Shown: positions 27,201-36,200 of the stretch, piece by piece
Layout of the letters: every line of letters starts with the position of its first letter
How positions within the stretch are numbered: the stretch's first letter is position 1
NCBI RefSeq assembly: GCF_001039355.2
Contig: NW_019773513.1
Location: forward strand, 1,785,620 to 1,838,946
DNA: 53,327 bases
Source: Lingula anatina
Lineage: Eukaryota > Brachiopoda > Lingulata > Lingulida > Lingulidae
Reading direction: 5' to 3'
The notes under the pieces: model-generated
The model's input: only the letters and a program-made list of their open reading frames with translations
What the model was told of the DNA's origin: nothing
Databases searched by the model: none
Translations under genes and position numbers: made by a program

Positions 27201-30200
27201 TTTTAGACAATTCTACGCTTGTAACAAAGATGCACCTTTTCTTGCATTCACATTGCACTGATTGAGACACAACATCAATTTTTGTTCCAGTTGTTGGCAG
27301 GTGCGTTCCCTCGGCTATTTCTACTCTCATTAACTCTGCCTCTGGTCTCTTGTCTGATGCTGGCAACACCACCCTGGTGGCAGCCGATAACACTACTGTC
27401 ACAGGTGATGCACTTAGTGCAGCCTCCAAGTAAGTTCTCAGTTCGTCTCTTATTGTGCAAAGATTGTAGACACAAGCGTAAGCTCTTTGCCTTGTAAGCA
27501 TGTTATGTATTTGTAAATGTGCACAGTTTTGTAATTATGAGGTGAAAGTTGAATTATATCACTGTTGCTAATTTGTTGCCTGTCTTGTAAATATTATGGA
27601 CACTTCTTGAGCAGAAGAACAATTTCCAAATCATGAAGAAACTAGCTTTAATATGGTTCTAAATTCATAGTTTTGTAATTATAATTAACTCATATGTTGT
27701 ATTTTCATTCAACAGAGTACTGGCTTACATCCTGAATGCTAAAGAGTATGGTGAGAAGATCTTGGCTGATGTCAGAGCCTCCTGGTGGATGATTTTGGTG
27801 TAAGTTTTCATAGCTAACATAATAAGTTCTGAACTTTAACACATTTTATCCCATTACATCTTTTAGGGATTTTGTGTCAGTTTGCAAAATGTTACAACTT
27901 GTTATTATGCATGCAATATTAAAGACTCCGAATTTATCACATATACTCTTTTCTGTGTGCAAATGTGAAAATCTGTATATATGTTTCGTTACCCAATATC
28001 AAATGACATCTTGTTAAAATGGATGAAATTTTTATCCCCCTTTGTGTCACTGCACAGTGGTCTACTTAAACAGATGTAAAGGGTACCAAACAATACATGT
28101 GTCTGTAATTTTATTTTGTTTTCAGTGGCCTTGGCATTTCATGTGTAATTGCCTTCATTTGGATTATCATCATGAGATGGATAGCTGGAGTCATTGTCTG
28201 GTTCACCATATTTGCCTTCATTGCTCTATTCTCCTTCTGTGAGTATAATGAAATTTGAACATTTGAATTGCTTCCCATTGATTTGGAAAGAATGCCTAGT
28301 GAAGTTCTGGTTAATTTTTATTTTACAACTAAGCCATTCAGTGGATTTTTAAGTAACTTTTTGTGTGTATCATTTTTGAAATATTTTTTTATATTGAAAG
28401 AAGGAAAGAACAATATTCTTGCGGATGTGGCATTATCTTATGTAATAGTTTGAATAGATTAGAATATACATACTAAACGGTTGCTGCTTTCCATATTGAA
28501 TAATGTTTATTCTTTAAAAATAATGAAAAAAACTTCTGATCACCAGCTAGTATTAAATCAAAACCTGGAATTTTTCTCCACCAGCCACATACTACACACT
28601 CAGCAGGTACTTTGAGATGAAAAACAACTCATCTGCCAGTCTAAACAGTGTCACGGACATAGAGTTCACCACAAATTTGGACTACTACTGGAACCTCAGC
28701 ACCACCTGGCTGGTCTTTGGTGAGTGGATTTTGTGTAGTAGCTGCTAGTGTATTCTCAGTTGTTTGTTTATTGCTGCTGACTCATGTTGCTGTATTTGTA
28801 TATGTGGATGGTTTATGTGATTTATGTCATTACATACTTGAATATGTGTGGGTGGGGGTGGAAAGTCTATGGGTTTGATTCCTTTAAATGTATTTCAATT
28901 TAATTTAGATTAGGAATTTAATATAAATTTTATTTTATTTTAACTCTGGCATTAAAATTTCAACTTAGTCTTAATTTGCAATATTCATTGGATTTAAAAT
29001 ATATTTAAATTATACATGTATAATAAAGAAAGCATAATTGATGTATGTTGGTCATAAAATTCCAGAAAAAATGCTGCAGTCTATTAAACCTTTACTTCTT
29101 GTCTATAAATAACCTAATCCAAACAAAATTAATTAAAATGCTTCTCGTGCCATTAATGAAATTTGATATTCTTCTCATCCTCTGCAGGCATTATCTCTGC
29201 CACCATCCTTGGCCTGTCCATCCTCATCCTCCTCTTCCTCAGGAACAGAATCCGCATCGCCATTGCTCTCATCAAGGAAGCCAGCAGGTAAAAATTAAAG
29301 CCAGAGCAAGGTTTTATCTAGAATCTATCACTTATGATGTTCAACAAATTTGGTTGAATTTGGCCAGCAAAAATTAAACTCTCAAAAACATACCTGGGAA
29401 ATTCAAATGCTGCTATTATGAGGCCTTATACCTCATACTTAGAGCTGTTGAATTTACAATCTTTTCAAAGATCCACCAAGAAATATAGTTTTCCTCAAAA
29501 ATCGACATTAAATTTTATGATTGTAATGAAATTTATATATATACCTAAGTGAGCTGTGCAGGAAATAGTAGGGATCATGGCGAAGAGTCAGTTGTAAGCT
29601 TAGTATTATAGCAACACAAACCATAGGAAAGGAATACTGTCACTCCCTCAGAGTGCCTCCCACTTTGTTAAGCTATGGTGAGCTTGTTGTATAAGAAAAA
29701 CTACTGAGCTGGGTCTTAATGAGTGATATCAACCTATCTTGGTTTGAAACGAGGCATGAGCATCATAAGAAAACATTTTTCTCTACATCGCTACATTTTC
29801 ACATTTCCAGAGCTGTGGGCAACATGATGTTCACCCTACTGTGGCCCATCATCCCATTCTTCCTCCAAGTGGTCCTGTTTGGATTCTGGGGTGCAACTGC
29901 CCTCTACCTGGCCTCGTCAGACAAGAAGAAGTATGCTAGCTCCTCTGGGAACCTGACCAGTAATGTGACGGCAGCAGATAGTTCCAATCTTGTCACAACG
30001 TTTGCAGCATCATGTGCTGTGAGTATCAAGAAGTCTAACAAAATTATCAGCAATATATATTGCCTTATTTAGCCTGAGTTTCAAGGTGTGCTACAGACAC
30101 GTCCCTTTATCTGTGCTATAACTTGGTTTCATATACAAACCGATTGTATAAAAGTGTGATGTATACTATTATGTAAAAATAATGGTAATAATGTGAAAAT

Positions 30201-33200
30201 ATCTTCAGCTGTATCAGTTACTAAGTAACAATAATAATTTCTTCTTCTAATATTTTAACAGCTAAGATTAGATAGAAAATATTGGAGACCAATACATTTG
30301 AATTTTCTGCCTGTAATTGAGGAAACTATCATTCTTACAAAAAGTATTAAAATGACTTATTGAAAGTCTATGTTATACAGTAACTATGATTTATTTCCAG
30401 GCGGATTATACCAACAGTACCCTAGGCCAGTTCTGTGGATTTGTGGGCTATGATGTCCAGGAGTAAGTCTGAAAGTTCCCTAATAAGCATGTATCACCAT
30501 AACTTATGCTGCATTCAGTACAACAGACTAACTAGTCCGTGGGCCAAATATGGCGACCGACTGAAAATCTTGCCATCTAATCCGCTAATAAACACTGAAT
30601 AGATTCCATGTGAGGAAGTATTCAAGTGGGTCAACCATGTTTGACCCGTGGACTAGTTAGTCCGCTGTTCTGAATGCGGCCTTATGGATATGATACATGT
30701 ATCCTCAGAACAAAGCTTTAGGTATTTTAGGAGATTGCTTCAAAACTGAATTAGTAGTTCGAAATCTTGTGAGAAATGTTATGCTTACATATCATTACTT
30801 TGGCATTTCAGGCATTCACCATACTTGAATATAGTTATATATCATTTATTAAACTGCTCATGTATGAATTAGTTGATAATTTCAAAATTTGGTGAAGCTA
30901 GAGATCTTAAAATATATTTATTTCAGCTGTAAGTCTTTGTAAAGAAATTCAAATGTTTTTATCACTTTGCATATAAATTAATGATAATAATGGATACAAA
31001 GGAGTTTTATTTATTGGTTGTTTCTTTTATTCCAGGTACACTATATACTTACAATTCTACATGTTATTCATGCTGTTCTGGGTGATGAACTTCATCATTG
31101 CTCTTGGACAGCTGACCCTGGCTGGGGCCTTCGCCTCCTACTACTGGGCCTTCTCCAAGCCCCAGGATATCCCCGCCTTTCCTGTGACTGCTTCTTTATG
31201 GAGATCTTTAAGGTAAAAATAGCTCAATATTTCTGGCTTGGCTGGGGTTTTCTGAAATTGGTGTGGGCCACATTGATGTTTTTTTTTTTTTTTTTTTTTT
31301 TTGTTTTTTTAATTTGCAAGGTTTAAATGAAAATAAAGGGGATGGAGTGTATGGGGATATCATTTGGGTTCTGTCCTAAATTTGGTTGTTACGGTATGTT
31401 TTTTCTTAAAATATAGATAATATTTTTTCTCTGTGTACAGTTTTTCTTCCTCCTTTGAATCTCTCTCAATGAAGAAAATGTTTTAAAAGCTGCAGAATTT
31501 GTGTATGAGGATTCAAAAGGATTTTTGCTCATGTGCAAGCTTATTGTTATGCATACTTTGATAACACATTCAAGAAAATATCAAATTCTTTTGTATTTTC
31601 AGATATCACTTGGGTTCAATAGCCTTTGGTTCTTTGATCATTGCCATCATTCAGATTATACGGGTGATACTAGAGTACGTAGATAACAAGCTAAAAGGCT
31701 CTGAGAACCAAGTGGCCAAATTCTTCCTCAAGTAAGTCATTTGTAACTTAATTTTTAATCAGAACCTTGCTTACATGTATAATATATAATTAAAAAATAA
31801 TCCAACTGACTTTTCTGGTCAGCCAGATTGGAAAGGATGGGGTCTGACATCTTTATTATTAGAAAGCTTTCCCATGTGATCTGCTTTATTTTGTGATGTC
31901 ATTTTGACTGTTTCATGCTTGACTGATTCCATTTCAATTTGCACCTTTGTACTTTTGAACTGTTTTCATTCTGGCAATTGACTGCAGATTAAGTAACATT
32001 AAGTAATTTAAAAATCAATGAATAAATTTGTCATGAAGTTAATAAAGATATCTTGGTTTTACATTTCTTTCCTGCATTATGGTATGCATGGTGTTCCAGA
32101 ACTTAATTCGAATTGTCAGTACTAACAATTAAAATAACTTGAAATAACTTGAAGCATGTACTTCAGTGTATTAAACTTGATCATCATTAATACAGACTCA
32201 TATTAATTTTACAGGTGCCTGAAATGCTGTTTCTGGTGCTTGGAGAAGTTTATGAAGTTCCTCAACAAAAATGCTTACATTCTGGTAAGTTTCTATAGAA
32301 TATCACAGTATTAAGCACGACAAGGTTGACTTCCCTAAGATTTTAAGTGAGAAGTAGAAGGCAATTTTTTGCATATGAAAATCTACATGATCTATGTTAT
32401 CAAATATAAAAAAAACAATAATTAAAAAGTAATGATATAAAACATACTTTGATTATAAATAATAATAATAATAATAATAATCTTTATTGGAGAAATCGCA
32501 ACCCGAAGGTTGATGTTATACAATTACATATATGAATATTTAAGTCAAGGAAGCCTGGTCATTTTTGCACTGGTGCACTCCGTAGGCGGTCTCACCTCCC
32601 TGGGGATTATTATTAAGAATCACAAAAAACATTTATTTTTCTTTAAAGAAAGATAACTTCAGCAGCTAAGGAGAAAAGTTTTGCTTTCTAAAAAAGTAAT
32701 TATTAGAAATTTAGTCTTCATTAAGCTAGATCAGAAATAATTCTTAATTTCACATTCATAATTTTCATTGGCATGCTTCTTTTTAACCTTACATATTGAC
32801 TTTCAGATTGCAGTTTATGGAAAGAATTTCTGCACATCTGCGAAAAATGCTTTCTTCCTTATAATGAGGAACATAGTGCGGTAGGGAAATGGATTTTTTA
32901 GATTGGATGATATCTACATAAAGGACTCTGTTAATAACTTTTTGAGACATGTATAGTCTTATGTTAATTTTTGTAAGTATGTGATAACCTCTAAATTTTT
33001 ACCTTTTCAGAAAGATCCAAAAAGTATGTAAAGGTGCTGAAATTCAGAAAAAAATCCTGAAAGTATTGCCTTTTATCTTTTGTTTCAGGGTTGTGGTCAT
33101 AGACAAAGTCGCCGATTTCTTGCTGCTAATTGCGAAGTTGGTGGTTGTTGCAGCAACAAGTAAGTAACCAAGATATACTGTATTATCTTTTTAACAATTA

Positions 33201-36200
33201 CTGAAGATTTTTTTTATCCTGAAAGTAAATTAATTAAAAATTGTGATTTATTTGAAATAAAGGTTTTGGTTTAAAGTGCATTTAGTATAATTAACTGTAT
33301 GATACTGCAGATTAAAGTAATAATACAGTAATCAGCTGCAAATGATGCAGTGGATTTTGATTTTCTCAAGTAGTAAAGAATGTAAGAAATGAAAGAGTTA
33401 TTGGACTTAAATGTATAATGTATTCAAAATTATGGGCTGCAATGAAATATTCATGGCAGCTGTCAATTTCAGATGCAAGACAAGATGCCACATGCTTTTA
33501 ATCATTGCTATCATGCAACATGGGCCCTGCAGAATGGCAGTTTAGGATTTTACTTATATATTTATAATTTATATTATTACAACAAGCATATTTTATTTAA
33601 ATGCTTTCTGAATGCTTCATTGTGCATTTCTATATTGTATATATAAATCAAATACAGAATTCAAAGTGAATTGAAGAAAAAAAATAAAATTATTTCTCTT
33701 CCAGATGTAGTTGAAAGATGAAAACCTGTGAATTAGTCATATTGTTTAAAATAATATCTTGCCATTTTCCTTCTAGATATTTGCTGTGTATTATAAACTG
33801 AAAAACAACATATTTATCCCCCCCCTCAAAAAAAAAAAAAAAAAAAAAAGAGAGACTGAGAGAAATAAAAAATTAATTTATTGACTAATTTTCATTATCT
33901 TTTTTTTGTCTTTTTGTCTGCCAGCCATTCTGGCATTCTTCTTCTTCAGTGGACAGGTCCCTATCCAAGTCATCAACGGTTATGTTCCCTCACTACACTA
34001 CTACTTGATCCCCGTGATGGTATGTAGCAAGTATGGCGGACAGACACCTGACCTCACGCCGTCATTACAAATGCGTACTAATCCTCACCTCGTTGTCTAT
34101 TCTGATTGCGCTGTTTGTACAGGAATGAGAAGTATCCATTGATTGCATATTGAATAAATCTTCCCCAGTTTTAACTTTCAATTAAAATTGATTTTGGAAT
34201 AGACCCTGGGATATTGGAATAATCAGCAGATCCATGAGTTTTCCTGTTTATTTTTTTGCATCAAAAGTCACATTTTGTTGGTCCCTGCATCCCTATAACC
34301 TGGCTGAATTCCACAATATTTATTTATTTGGTTTAAATGCCTCCTTCATTGCCTAAGCCGTATTAAGAATAGTTTCTTTCGCCATAATTCTCATCCCTGT
34401 AAATTTTATAGTGTGAGACAAGACTGGAAAGTGCATAGTAATATAAGAACATGTACTTGATGCTTGACTGTTCTATATAAATGGTAATGATTTGATCTTT
34501 TGAATGGGCAAAAATTATCAAACGTTCATATACATGATTGTATAAGCACAAAATTATATTTCCATAAAGCAATTTGGTACACAGTAGCATGCTTTTTAAT
34601 TTTGTTGTTACCACTCAATAGGAATGTTCTTATTTCAATAAATTATGCCTTAAAAATACAGTGTCTTTAAAATGCACAATTCTTGCCCTATTGAAAAGTC
34701 AAGTTATTACTGTGTATCTGATATATGTGGTATGCTGCATGAAGCCAGTGTAATAAGTCATTGCCAGCAATGCATGTGGTGCACAAAGATGAGGTGGATT
34801 GCATGATTCCAGAAATGGAAAATATATAGAAACTTTATTTTTTGTATCCACTAACATCAGCTTGTAAAGATATTTAATTTCATTTGCAAAATTTGTTTTG
34901 TACAGATGGAAAAAGTTATAAGATTTTTTTTTTTTTTTGGTAATATGTGAAGCTATGAAATTGGAATAGGCATATTTTTTAATATAAAGGGGTTATTCTG
35001 AGCACAATTAGAGTAAATGATAAAGGAAATCAAAATAATGACATGTATTAAGGTTACATGGACTGTAATTATTGATACTGCATAAATGCAGCATGCACAT
35101 CATACTTAACTAACATCTTTCCATGATACTAACATTTATTTCAGCATATTTAGAATATTTTATATTTAGAAAAAAAGAATTCTGAACAATTGAAACTTTC
35201 AGGTTTTACTATTACACTTTGTCTACAATGAAGATGGATCTTTATACTGTGTGGTTTTATTGTGCAGGGAAAGATTTACATGACAGCAGCACTTGGCTTT
35301 CATTGTACCTTGTACAATTTAAATTTAATTCAAATTTCCATCCTTTTCTGTCCAAATTATTTTCTACAATGGCATAATTTTCCGTGATTTCAGAATCACA
35401 CAGATCATATTGCCGCTAAATTATCTGATCATTAATGACAGCCAGTCTGCAAAATTTCAAGACAGAACAAATCATCTGAGTATGTGGTATAATTAAGCCA
35501 CTTGAAATTTCCTAAAGGTGTTACACTGGAAGCTTGAGTATGCAATGAACATGTCTGTCTTTTCTCACTGATGCTATGCTTTTACAGGACAGTTCATACT
35601 GAAGTTAGAAGCTGCTTTTAGAACACTACAGAATAAGATTGAAACTATGCCAACTTTTACTTGCAGTTGTTATAGATAAATAGGCTGACTGAGTTTCAGA
35701 GTTTTATTCAGCTTTTGCTTTGATAGATTTCTATTTTAAGTTTTTGCAGTTCTGTGAATATCTCTGTATCTGTTTCTTATATACAAATAAAGGAAAATGA
35801 TACATTTTTTTTTACTTTGGACACTGTTGAAGTTTTTTGGTGCCTAAATTTTTTTTATTTTTTTTTTTTTGGTTCCACTTTGTGTAAAAACAGGGCATAT
35901 GTTGTCTGTGGAGGTGTAACACTGCAAGCATGTGAACTGTAGAAGTTCAGGGTTGCCCACAGTTTAGTTCTGTTAATTTGTTTTTCGTATTGGTTATCAA
36001 TATCGATTATGAACTACAGAATGACACTTCAACAATTGAAACTGATATCCTCCCACACCCTGTCTCATAAAAAAGAACAAGAAAGAGAAAAGGAATTGAA
36101 AAATTGAGAAAAGTTACAGGTAGAAAGTGCGTTCATGAATATTGTTGGCAGCTCAAGAACTCTACACTTTATGTGAACTATGTTGCATGAACAGTCACAC

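Noticed and set aside
34363-35942. Searched for a third copy of exon 20 between 20a and 20b and up to exon 21
   Set aside because: No stretch with the FFF-G and PSL-YYL framework plus splice sites was found.
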